Notes under the pieces: generated by a model
Told to the model about the DNA's origin: nothing
Databases searched by the model: none
The model's input: the letters and a program-made list of their open reading frames with translations, nothing else
Part shown: piece by piece, positions 25,887-33,096 of the stretch
Numbering within the stretch: the first letter of the stretch is position 1
Layout of the letters: each line of letters opens with the position of its first letter
From: Campylobacter concisus
Lineage (GTDB): Bacteria > Campylobacterota > Campylobacteria > Campylobacterales > Campylobacteraceae
Direction of reading: 5' to 3'
DNA: 64,000 nt
Assembly (NCBI RefSeq): GCF_003048535.1
Contig: NZ_PIRQ01000005.1
Location: 62,001-126,000, forward strand
Translations under genes and position numbers: made by a program

Positions 25887-26054
25887 CTATTTCCAGTCGA
25901 CGATGTTGTGCGGACACTCTTTTTGGTAGGTGCCAGTCGCGTCATAATACTCTTTACAATCATTATAATATTGAGTCGAAACTCCACGCTCGTTCATATA
26001 AAGACAACCATTGCAAAATAGCGCTATAAAGCCTAAAAATATAATCTTTTTCAT
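25887..26054 (-). CDS. Small lipoprotein (Cj0978c-like)
   Basis: The 55-residue ORF reads MKKIIFLGFIALFCNGC, a short signal peptide ending in a cysteine at residue 17, then a mature part with NERGVSTQYYNDCKEYYD, a second cysteine, and CPHNIVDWK at the end. Lipid attachment at Cys17 is likely although the -3 residue is Cys rather than Leu. Three mature cysteines could form disulfides. I recall a small lipoprotein gene (Cj0978c) in the same place in C. jejuni, next to cmoB and Cj0977. The start codon has no ribosome site, and a TAAAAT box ends 7 bases before it. The stop is one base from the cmoB GTG. Confidence 0.75.
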   Translation of the reverse strand: MKKIIFLGFIALFCNGCLYMNERGVSTQYYNDCKEYYDATGTYQKECPHNIVDWK

Positions 26055-26061
26055 GTGGCGG

Positions 26062-26067
26062 ATTTTA
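26062..26067 (-). promoter_or_regulatory. -10 box of the small-lipoprotein gene, leaderless
   Basis: TAAAAT on the minus strand (context GATAAAATCC) with only seven bases (CCGCCAC) before the ATG. This predicts an mRNA starting at, or one base before, the start codon. Confidence 0.5.
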
Positions 26068-26146
26068 TCATAAATAAAAATTTTATGCTAGAATAGCAGG
26101 CAGTTTTAGAGCCAAGTTTGGCTAAGATTAAGCAAAAAGGCATTTT

Positions 26147-27226
26147 ATGCAAAGAAGAGATTTTTTTAAATTCAGTAGTCTTTTAGGTGCAGCGAGTCTG
26201 CTTCCAAATGTTAGTTTAGCTAGCGATGAGCCAGCAAATCTAGTTGTTAGAAATTTCGATGTAAATTTCAAACACCAGCTGCTCGAAAAAGGCAAAAGCT
26301 CAAAAATTTGGCTACCCCTTCCACTAAGCACCACTTATCAGCAACTAACCCAAGACTACGTCATAAACACAACCGCTAAAAACATCTATATTTCAGATAC
26401 GCTAATACCTACAATGTATGCTGATTTTGAAGAAAACGAGCCAAGACCTATCTTAAATGTGCAGTTTAAAATTCAAACAACAGAGCGTAATACTGACTTT
26501 AGCAAGGTAAATTACGATCCAAACGAGAAGGTTGATCCTGCTGTTTTGGAATTTTTAAAACCAACTTCACACATCCCAACTGACGGCGTCGTAAGAGCAA
26601 AAGCGCTAGAGATTATCGGCGATACTAAAGGCGATTTGGAGCGTGCAAAGGCTATTTATACTTGGGTTGCAAACACTATGCAGCGTGATAACAGTGTCCT
26701 TGGATGTGGCACGGGCGATGTTAGAGCGATCCTGGAAAGTGGCAAGCTAGTTGGTAAATGCACCGATATAAACTCAGTTTTTGTGGGACTTTGCAGATCA
26801 GTTGGCATCCCAGCAAGAGAAATTTTTGGCATTAGAGTTGGTCAGTCTAGATTTTCAGATCAAATGGGTAGCGCAAAAGATGGCGTAGCTAAAATTTCAG
26901 GCGGACAGCACTGCAGGGCTGAGTTTTACTTAAAAGGCTATGGTTGGATACCAGTTGATCCAGCAGACGTCACAAAGGTTAGACTTGGTGAGAAATTAAC
27001 AAACGACGATGCTAAGATCGTAGCTGTTAGAGACTTTTGCTTTGGCAACTGGGAGATGTGCTGGATAGGCTTTAACTATGGCCGCGACTTTATCTTAAAA
27101 CCAACTCCAGAGCAAACTCCGCTAAACAACTTTGGCTATCCATACGCTGAGGTTGATAGCAACACACAAAACTACTATTCGCCAAAAGAATTTAGCTACG
27201 ACTACGTCTCAACAGAGCTAAAATGA
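26147..27226 (+). CDS. Tat-exported transglutaminase-like cysteine-protease-fold protein
   Basis: The 359-residue protein starts with a twin-arginine signal (QRRDFFKFSSLLGAASLLP), so it is exported folded, and TatB/TatC are encoded at 53318. A beta-rich N-terminal domain (about 30-140) precedes a transglutaminase-like core with the triad Cys205 (GKCTDIN), His255 (GQHCRAEFY) and Asp271 (VDPADV). Such bacterial proteins act as proteases or amidases on peptides, often cell-wall related; the substrate is unknown. A TAGAAT -10-like box lies at 26089-26094, and the ATG follows AAAAAGGCATTTT. Its stop overlaps the MerT-like start (ATGA), so the three genes are co-transcribed. Confidence 0.85.
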   Translation: MQRRDFFKFSSLLGAASLLPNVSLASDEPANLVVRNFDVNFKHQLLEKGKSSKIWLPLPLSTTYQQLTQDYVINTTAKNIYISDTLIPTMYADFEENEPRPILNVQFKIQTTERNTDFSKVNYDPNEKVDPAVLEFLKPTSHIPTDGVVRAKALEIIGDTKGDLERAKAIYTWVANTMQRDNSVLGCGTGDVRAILESGKLVGKCTDINSVFVGLCRSVGIPAREIFGIRVGQSRFSDQMGSAKDGVAKISGGQHCRAEFYLKGYGWIPVDPADVTKVRLGEKLTNDDAKIVAVRDFCFGNWEMCWIGFNYGRDFILKPTPEQTPLNNFGYPYAEVDSNTQNYYSPKEFSYDYVSTELK

Positions 27227-27546
27227 GAGCCTTTTGGCTGATACTAACATCCATAGGTAGCGCCATCGGTGCTACCTTGTGCTGCTTGCCGGCACTTCTT
27301 TTCTTGCTTTTTGGCACTTCTTTTTCATTTCTATCTTGGACACAAAATTTATACGAGTACCGCGTCCCTTTAAGCGTCGTGGCGGTCATTTGCTTTGTGA
27401 TTTCAGGCATTGCTCTATTTTACAAGCCAAAAAGCTGCAACCTAAGCTACAAAAAGAAAAAATGGATAATTATATATATACTTTTTGGAGTAATTTTGCT
27501 TTTACTCCTTACATACCCAGAGCTTTTAGGAGAAATTTATGCATAA
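27223..27546 (+). CDS. MerT-like inner-membrane metal transporter
   Basis: The 107-residue protein has three predicted membrane helices (about 4-30, 48-66 and 83-100). Cys20-Cys21 lie in the first helix (GATLCCLPALL), the position of the vicinal cysteines that carry Hg2+ through MerT, and one further cysteine sits in the loop (KPKSCNLSY, about 71), where MerT has a pair. The partner gene MerP-like follows. No merA, merR or merB is present, so classic mercury detoxification is unlikely; another thiophilic metal such as copper, or a thiol function, is possible. Coupled to the transglutaminase-like gene by ATGA. Confidence 0.7.
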   Translation: MRAFWLILTSIGSAIGATLCCLPALLFLLFGTSFSFLSWTQNLYEYRVPLSVVAVICFVISGIALFYKPKSCNLSYKKKKWIIIYILFGVILLLLLTYPELLGEIYA

Positions 27547-27796
27547 AATTTTAGTTTTAGCCCTTTTAGTAGCAGCAAGCTATGCTGATAAAAAGATAGA
27601 AATCTCTGTACCCAGCATGCACTGTCCGCTTTGCACGGCAATAGTAAGAAAGGCTACTCTTAGCGTTGATGGCGTAAAAAAGGCAGATGTATCGCTAAAA
27701 GAGCGAAAAGCTGTCGTTATAGCAGATGATAAGCTCGATGAAAAAGAGCTTTTAAAAGCAGTCGATGCGACTGGCTATAAGGGCGAGATAAAATAA
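27539..27796 (+). CDS. MerP-like periplasmic heavy-metal-binding (HMA) protein
   Basis: The 85-residue protein has a short signal peptide (about 1-16, MHKILVLALLVAASYA) and one HMA domain with the metal motif MHCPLC (Cys29, Cys32), followed by the ferredoxin-like pattern VRKATLSVDGVKKADVSLKE. The equivalent motif in MerP is GMTCAAC; proline at the second position is atypical. It should bind a soft metal in the periplasm and pass it to the MerT-like protein, whose gene it overlaps by 8 bases. AGGAG lies upstream of the ATG. Confidence 0.78.
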   Translation: MHKILVLALLVAASYADKKIEISVPSMHCPLCTAIVRKATLSVDGVKKADVSLKERKAVVIADDKLDEKELLKAVDATGYKGEIK

Positions 27797-27812
27797 ATTT
27801 ACGGAGGCAAAT

Positions 27813-29102
27813 ATGTCAAATAGTGAAATTTTAAAGAAATTTGAGACACTTGCTGCGATACCACACTGCAGTTATGAGACTGATAAGATGCGTGATTTTC
27901 TAGCTAGCTATGCAAAAGATAAGGGCTGTGAGGTTACAGTCGATAAATTTGGCAACATTCATGCGTTTAAAGGTAAGCCAAAAATTTGCTTGCAAAGCCA
28001 CTACGATATGGTCTGCATGGGCGATGCTCCAAAGATCGAAATAGTTTACGGTGATGATGGCTACATGAGGGCTAAAAAATCATCTTTAGGTGCCGATAAC
28101 GGCATCGGCGTGGCTATCATGATGCAGATGATAAGCGAATTTGACGACATTGAGTGCCTCTTTACAAACAACGAAGAAGTCGGCATGATCGGAGCCACTG
28201 GCTTTAGTGGCGAGTTAAAAGCCAATAAACTTTTAAATTTAGACAGCGAAGAAGACGACCGCGTCACTATCGGCTGTGCTGGCGGTGTAAATTTATTTGC
28301 TACTATTGCGCTTAATAGCAAAAAGACAAAAGAGAGCACGCTTTATGAGGTAAAAGTAAGCGGCCTACCTGGCGGACACTCTGGCAACGAGATACATAAA
28401 AATATCCCAAATGCGATCAAGGTTTTGGCGGCATTTGTGACAAAAAATGGCTGCAAGCTTGTTAAATTTGAAGGTGGCGAGCGAAGCAACTCTATCCCAA
28501 GCGGCGCAACTGCGCTAATTTTAAGCGATAAAGAACTAAAAAGCGAGTGTGAGAATTTAAGCGTGAAAAAGCTTGGCACTGGAGATGAAATTTTAGAAAA
28601 CGGCGAGAAAATTTTAGCACTTATTAACTCATTTTCACAAGGTGTAAGAGCCTATAACTGCGAGCTAGGCATACCACAAGATAGTGTCAATCTCTCACTT
28701 GCAAAGATCAAAGATGATGGCACACTTGAAGTGGAGTTTTTTGCAAGATCAATGAGTAAAGATGGGCTAAATAGAATGGAATTTGAAATTTCAGAGCTTG
28801 CAAAAACGCTTGGCTTTAACGTCATAAGCAAAGATAGAAATCCAGCATGGAAGCCTATAAATGATCAATTTGCAAACGACATCCTAGAAGAGCTAAAAAT
28901 TTATAAGCCAAATGCAAGGATAACAGCTGTGCATGCTGGACTTGAATGTGGCGTGCTTTTGGAGAAAAAAGCGGGTCTTAGTGCTTGCTCAATAGGGCCA
29001 AACATCCATTCACCTCACTCAACAAGAGAATGCTGCGAGGTTGAATCTGCGCTTTTTATAGAAAAAGTCGTTCGCGGTATCGTTAAAAAATATAACTCAT
29101 AA
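27813..29102 (+). CDS. pepD: Aminoacyl-histidine dipeptidase (M20 family, PepD-like)
   Basis: Cytosolic metallo-dipeptidase of 429 residues. The M20 metal ligands appear in order: LQSHYDMVCMG (His and the adjacent catalytic Asp, about 70-80), SLGADNGIGVAIMM (bridging Asp), TNNEEVGMIGATGF (catalytic Glu-Glu pair), LNLDSEEDDRVTIG (Asp) and the C-terminal SIGPNIHSPHSTRE (His). The dimerisation domain (about 180-350) lies between. It probably breaks down peptides scavenged as amino-acid sources. The ATG follows GGAGG. It lies 16 bases after the MerP-like gene, so it may belong to the same transcript. Confidence 0.9.
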   Translation: MSNSEILKKFETLAAIPHCSYETDKMRDFLASYAKDKGCEVTVDKFGNIHAFKGKPKICLQSHYDMVCMGDAPKIEIVYGDDGYMRAKKSSLGADNGIGVAIMMQMISEFDDIECLFTNNEEVGMIGATGFSGELKANKLLNLDSEEDDRVTIGCAGGVNLFATIALNSKKTKESTLYEVKVSGLPGGHSGNEIHKNIPNAIKVLAAFVTKNGCKLVKFEGGERSNSIPSGATALILSDKELKSECENLSVKKLGTGDEILENGEKILALINSFSQGVRAYNCELGIPQDSVNLSLAKIKDDGTLEVEFFARSMSKDGLNRMEFEISELAKTLGFNVISKDRNPAWKPINDQFANDILEELKIYKPNARITAVHAGLECGVLLEKKAGLSACSIGPNIHSPHSTRECCEVESALFIEKVVRGIVKKYNS

Positions 29103-29107
29103 AAAAT

Positions 29108-29137
29108 AAAATTTGCTAGAAATTTCTAGCAAATTTT
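29108..29137. terminator. Bidirectional terminator between pepD and pyrC
   Basis: A perfect 30-base palindrome with core TTTGCTAGAAATTTCTAGCA and A/T-rich ends, placed between convergent genes; both strands have T-rich flanks. Confidence 0.75.
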
Positions 29138-29191
29138 GATTCTGCGTTTTTATAGATTTAGAATTTGCTCTTGAGAACGAGCAAATTTATA

Positions 29192-30469
29192 TTATTTTCC
29201 AAACTCATAAACGATCTTGCCACTTTTTATCGTGGTAGTCGCTGCGCCCTTTAGTTTTTTACCAAAAAGCGGAGAATTTACCGATTTTGAGCGGTTTATC
29301 TTTTCATCATAAATGTACTCGATCTCAGGATCGATCACCGCGATGTCAGCTAGCATACCCTCTGCAAGTCTGCCCTTATCTTTTAAATTTAGCATTTTAG
29401 CTGCGTTTGTAGAAGTTAGCTCCACCATTCGCTCTAGGCTTATAACGCCCTCATTTACGAGCTTTAGCGTAAGTGGCACAAGGGTTTGAAGTCCAATGAT
29501 ACCAAATGGCGCCTTGTCAAATTCCACTATCTTTTCGTCCGTGTGGTGTGGGGCATGATCGGTGGCGATAACGTCTATAAGGCCGCTTTTTAGCGCCTCT
29601 CTTACAGCTTTTACGTCGCTTATCTCACGAAGTGGCGGCGACATTTTGAAATTTGTATCGTAAGCATTTTTCAAAATTTCATCGTCGCTAAAGCTAAAGT
29701 GATGTGGTGTCGCCTCGCAAGTGATGTTTATGCCCTCTTTTTTACCCATTTCGATGATCTTTAGCGAGTACTCCGAGCTTACGTGAGCGATGTGGATGTG
29801 CGCTTTAGTGAGCTTTGCAAGCAGCATATCGCGGCTCACTGCGATCTCCTCTTTCTCTCTCGCCATGCCGCGAAGTCCAAGTATGGCTGAGACCTTACCC
29901 TCGTGCATGACGCCCTGCCTGCAAAGCGAGCAGTCCTCTGAGTGGCTTATGCAAAAGCTACCAAACATGCTTGAGTACTCAAGCGCCGCTCTCATAACGC
30001 TTGAGCTAGTCACTGGTAAGCCATCGTCACTAAATGCAACTGCGCCAGCCTCTATAAGATCGCCCATTTCGACGATCTCGTTGCCACTAAGTCCTTTGCT
30101 GATGGCTGCGATTGGTAAAAGATCGATCAGTCCGCAGTTTTTAGCCTTTTCTATCATCGCTCTTGTAATCGAGGCGTTGTCATTTACTGGGTTTGTATTT
30201 GCCATGCAAAGGCAGGTGGTCACTCCTCCAGCTACGGCTGCTTGCGAGCCTGAGATGATGTCATCTTTATACTCTTGGCCAGGATCGCGAAAATGCACGT
30301 GCATGTCGATAAGTCCTGGCATTACGAGCTTATTTGTGGCGTCGATGACTTTTTCAGCCTCAAATTTCTCACTTCCGATTTTGGCTATTTTGCCATTTTC
30401 TATTAGGATATTTGCCTTAAATTTCTCGTCGCTATTTACGATAGTGCCGTTAATTATTGCTATTTTCAT
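29192..30469 (-). CDS. pyrC: Dihydroorotase
   Basis: Third step of pyrimidine synthesis: cyclises N-carbamoyl-L-aspartate to dihydroorotate. 425 residues, class I (long) type. Metal and substrate residues are present: DMHVHFRDPGQEYKDD (HxH, about 57-72), FSDDGLPV, ISHSEDC, HIAHVSS and the catalytic ATDHAPHH (about 304). The complete set argues for an active enzyme rather than the inactive PyrC-like partner found beside pyrB in some bacteria. Two bases separate it from pyrB, so the second and third steps are co-transcribed. Confidence 0.94.
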   Translation of the reverse strand: MKIAIINGTIVNSDEKFKANILIENGKIAKIGSEKFEAEKVIDATNKLVMPGLIDMHVHFRDPGQEYKDDIISGSQAAVAGGVTTCLCMANTNPVNDNASITRAMIEKAKNCGLIDLLPIAAISKGLSGNEIVEMGDLIEAGAVAFSDDGLPVTSSSVMRAALEYSSMFGSFCISHSEDCSLCRQGVMHEGKVSAILGLRGMAREKEEIAVSRDMLLAKLTKAHIHIAHVSSEYSLKIIEMGKKEGINITCEATPHHFSFSDDEILKNAYDTNFKMSPPLREISDVKAVREALKSGLIDVIATDHAPHHTDEKIVEFDKAPFGIIGLQTLVPLTLKLVNEGVISLERMVELTSTNAAKMLNLKDKGRLAEGMLADIAVIDPEIEYIYDEKINRSKSVNSPLFGKKLKGAATTTIKSGKIVYEFGK

Positions 30470-30471
30470 CG

Positions 30472-31401
30472 TTAGCCCCTATTTTTTGCAAGCGTATTTA
30501 GTATCGCCATTCTTATAGCAACGCCGTTTTCTACTTGATTTAGTATGACTGAGTGCGCGCCATCAGCCACGTCTGAGTTTAGCTCCACGCCCCTATTTAT
30601 CGGTCCTGGGTGCAGCACGATCGCGTCAGGCTTTGCTAGCTTTATCCTATTTTTGTTTAGTCCAAAGAATTTTGAGTACTCTCTCGAACTTGGAAACGCC
30701 ACGTCCGCACCGCCACGCTCTAGCTGAATGCGAAGCATGATGATGACATCACTGCCCTCGCAAGCCTCTTCCATATTTTTGCAAATTTGAGACTCAAAGA
30801 CCTCAGCATCTTTTGGCATCATCATCCTTGGCGCAAAGAGCTTTAAATTTATGCCAAATTTCTTCATCGCCCAGATGTCAGACCTTGCCACGCGGCTTCT
30901 AGCGATGTCGCCGATGATCGCCACATTTAGGTTTTTATCTAAAATTTTGCCATGCTCTCTTAACGTAAAAAGATCAAGTAAAGCTTGACTCGGATGTTCA
31001 TTTGTGCCGTCCCCTGCGTTTACGACGCTAGCCTCTGTCCTATCAGCTGCAAATTTCGCAGCTCCAGAGCTTGGGTGACGAAGCACGATGATATCAGTTC
31101 TCATAGCAGCCATGTTATTCATCGTATCATTTAAGCTTTCGCCCTTTGTCACACTCGAGCTTGATGAGCTGAAATTTATCGTATCAGCTCCAAGTCTCTT
31201 TGCAGCAATTTCAAAGGATGTCCTCGTTCTAGTCGAGTTCTCATAAAATGCGTTTATCGTGGTCTTTCCACGAAGATAGTCATTTTTTTTCACTTGGCTT
31301 AAATTTAGCTCCTTAAACTCTTTCGCCGCCTCTAAAAAATATAAAATTTCTTCCTTGCTAAGCTCTCTAGTTCCTATCAAATCTTTATGTTTGTAGCCCA
31401 T
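30472..31401 (-). CDS. pyrB: Aspartate carbamoyltransferase, catalytic chain
   Basis: Condenses carbamoyl phosphate with aspartate. 309 residues. The carbamoyl-phosphate motif is FYENSTRTRTSFE (about 54-66), RHPSSGAAKFAA and NAGDGTNEHPSQALLDLFTLRE form the active site, and HPGPINRGVELNSDVAD is the C-terminal substrate loop. No pyrI regulatory chain is adjacent. It lies 16 bases after the Sel1-repeat gene and 2 bases before pyrC. Confidence 0.96.
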   Translation of the reverse strand: MGYKHKDLIGTRELSKEEILYFLEAAKEFKELNLSQVKKNDYLRGKTTINAFYENSTRTRTSFEIAAKRLGADTINFSSSSSSVTKGESLNDTMNNMAAMRTDIIVLRHPSSGAAKFAADRTEASVVNAGDGTNEHPSQALLDLFTLREHGKILDKNLNVAIIGDIARSRVARSDIWAMKKFGINLKLFAPRMMMPKDAEVFESQICKNMEEACEGSDVIIMLRIQLERGGADVAFPSSREYSKFFGLNKNRIKLAKPDAIVLHPGPINRGVELNSDVADGAHSVILNQVENGVAIRMAILNTLAKNRG

Positions 31402-31417
31402 TTTAAGCCTCTTAAAT

Positions 31418-31828
31418 TTATTTTGCTACGAAGTCGCAAGCTGGTTGGTAGCCGTTATCACAAGCTTTTTTAAATAAAGCCTTCGCTTTTTCTTCGTTCT
31501 TTGCTTCGTTTGCGTCTTTATCTTTTACAAGGCCATAAGCGATCATTTCACCTAGTTTTTCGCACGCCATGCCCTCATTTTCGTCACACATTTTTGTAAA
31601 AATTTTCTCAGCCTGAACTCTATCTTTTGCTACGCCGTCGCCGTTAAATAGCATGATCGCATTCATCGTGCAAGCTTTTTTCTCGCCCTCTCCACAAGCC
31701 TTATTAAAATAAAGATAAGCTTCATTGAAATTTTTCTTTGCATAAAGCTCATTTGCTTTGTCTAAATTTTCATTTGCCATAGCATTTAACGCAAAAACCG
31801 CTGCCACTAAAACTAAAATTTTCTTCAT
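31418..31828 (-). CDS. Secreted cysteine-rich Sel1-repeat protein
   Basis: The 136-residue protein has a Sec signal peptide (MKKILVLVAAVFALNAMA) and three Sel1-type helical repeats. Each repeat carries a C-x7-C pair: ACGEGEKKAC, MCDENEGMAC and ACDNGYQPAC, the disulfide pattern of the Helicobacter cysteine-rich (Hcp) proteins. It is therefore periplasmic or secreted and disulfide-bonded, probably a protein-binding scaffold. The substrate is unknown. It sits in the rrf2-flhA-pyrBC run, 16 bases before pyrB, with no obvious functional tie to its neighbours. Confidence 0.82.
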   Translation of the reverse strand: MKKILVLVAAVFALNAMANENLDKANELYAKKNFNEAYLYFNKACGEGEKKACTMNAIMLFNGDGVAKDRVQAEKIFTKMCDENEGMACEKLGEMIAYGLVKDKDANEAKNEEKAKALFKKACDNGYQPACDFVAK

Positions 31829-31837
31829 TTTCTTTCC

Positions 31838-32065
31838 TTACTTAAATAATTTCGAATGATGTTTTTTCATATATTCAACTATCTCTATGACCTCATCGCT
31901 TCCGCTAGCGTCAGAGTTTTCTAGCGCATCATCGATGCACTCGACATAGAGATTTGCCGCCTCTTCAAGCTTGTCCTTTTTTACTCCAGCATAGTAAAAC
32001 ATCGCCTCAAGCACCATACTAAGCTCATAGCTAAGTTCTTCTACGCTTACCTCTTCTTCTTTCAT
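31838..32065 (-). CDS. Small acidic helical protein, unknown function
   Basis: The 75-residue cytoplasmic protein is strongly acidic and predicted helical throughout, with EEEVSVEELSYELSMVLEAMFYY at the N-terminus and a basic last dozen residues (EYMKKHHSKLFK). It has no membrane segment and no motif that I recognise. The ATG follows AGGAGGAAAT and overlaps the end of the DHH gene by four bases, so it is translated from that transcript. Position suggests an accessory factor to the DHH or flagellar-export gene, but this is guesswork. Confidence 0.65.
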   Translation of the reverse strand: MKEEEVSVEELSYELSMVLEAMFYYAGVKKDKLEEAANLYVECIDDALENSDASGSDEVIEIVEYMKKHHSKLFK

Positions 32066-33087
32066 ATTTCCTCCTGTATTTTTTTGGTTATTAGATCTAC
32101 TATCTGTGCTTTGATTGGCTCGTAGCTAAAGCCATCTTTGAAATTTGCAAATAATCCGCCGCTTGCGTTCACGTGTCCGCCGCCGCCAACTAGGTGCTTT
32201 GCCATGGCGCTAACGTCAAGCTTGCCATTTGCGCGAAAGCTTAGTGTTTTTTTATTTGTCACGTCGATAAAGAAGTCAAATTCAGGATTTGCTACTAAAA
32301 AATCGTTGCCAATAACCGAAACGTTGCCGATATTGTAGGTTAAAATTCCTTTATGATCTTTATAGCTTATGCTAAATTTCTCTTTATTTTCACTAAGCTT
32401 TTTTACGACATAGTTTGAGATTAGATTGCTTAGCGTGTCGTCTTTATCCTCTTTGAAAAATGACTTTTTGATGGCGTGTATCTGCATATCAAGCCCAATG
32501 TAATCGTTTTTTTCGTTAAAAAAATTACTCGCTTCTTTTAGGACGTGATCCATATACAGGTTGTTTTCAACTTCAAACATCACCTTGTTTATCTCTTTAG
32601 CGTTTGCAACAAGTCCCAAACAGACCTTGCCCATCTCAAAATTTTTATCATCTTTTAGCCAGATATCTACAGCATTTACGACGTCACTAAAAATTTCAAG
32701 CTCTTTATTTTTGCCAAAAATTCCTGCAAAAAAGTCGTAAGTGATCTTTGTAGCACACCTTGAGCTATCCAAAAAATACCACGGATAGGCACTAGCACAC
32801 TCTGCACCGCTTTGGTGATGATCAAGCAAAAATAGCTTTATATTTTTACCCTCTATCATCTCAGTAAAGCTCTCGCACTGGGCTAGAGTTAAATTTAGAT
32901 CAGTAATCAAAATGATGTTTTTATCATCGTTTGAGGCATCTATCTCAGCTAAAATTTGAGCAAATTTATCATCTATCTCTCTGCCGTAATTTGAGTTTAA
33001 AAATTTCACATCTTTGAAGTAAAAATTTGTTATGTATTGCGCGCCGTATCCGTCAAGATCGGTGTGTGAGAGGTGATAAATTTTCAT
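32062..33087 (-). CDS. DHH/DHHA1-family phosphoesterase
   Basis: The 341-residue protein shows SHTDLDGYGAQ (motif I, DxD, about 7-17), ITDLNLTL (motif II), LFLLDHHQSG (the DHH motif, about 91) and NAVDIWLKD (motif IV), and the C-terminal DHHA1 domain has VGGGGHVNASGG (about 300). Relatives degrade nano-RNA, pAp, linear dinucleotides or act as RecJ-like nucleases; this short form lacks extra domains and could be any of the small-substrate types. It lies between flhA (10 bases upstream) and a small acidic protein (overlapping by 4 bases). Confidence 0.85.
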   Translation of the reverse strand: MKIYHLSHTDLDGYGAQYITNFYFKDVKFLNSNYGREIDDKFAQILAEIDASNDDKNIILITDLNLTLAQCESFTEMIEGKNIKLFLLDHHQSGAECASAYPWYFLDSSRCATKITYDFFAGIFGKNKELEIFSDVVNAVDIWLKDDKNFEMGKVCLGLVANAKEINKVMFEVENNLYMDHVLKEASNFFNEKNDYIGLDMQIHAIKKSFFKEDKDDTLSNLISNYVVKKLSENKEKFSISYKDHKGILTYNIGNVSVIGNDFLVANPEFDFFIDVTNKKTLSFRANGKLDVSAMAKHLVGGGGHVNASGGLFANFKDGFSYEPIKAQIVDLITKKIQEEI

Positions 33088-33096
33088 CTTTTTCCT

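Noticed and set aside
27223-27796. Mercury resistance operon
   Set aside because: merT- and merP-like genes alone; no merR, merA or merB, and MerT lacks the second cysteine of its loop pair.
29790-30518. 242-codon plus-strand reading frame
   Set aside because: Entirely antisense to pyrC/pyrB; the protein is low-complexity and hydrophobic, as expected of an opposite-strand shadow.
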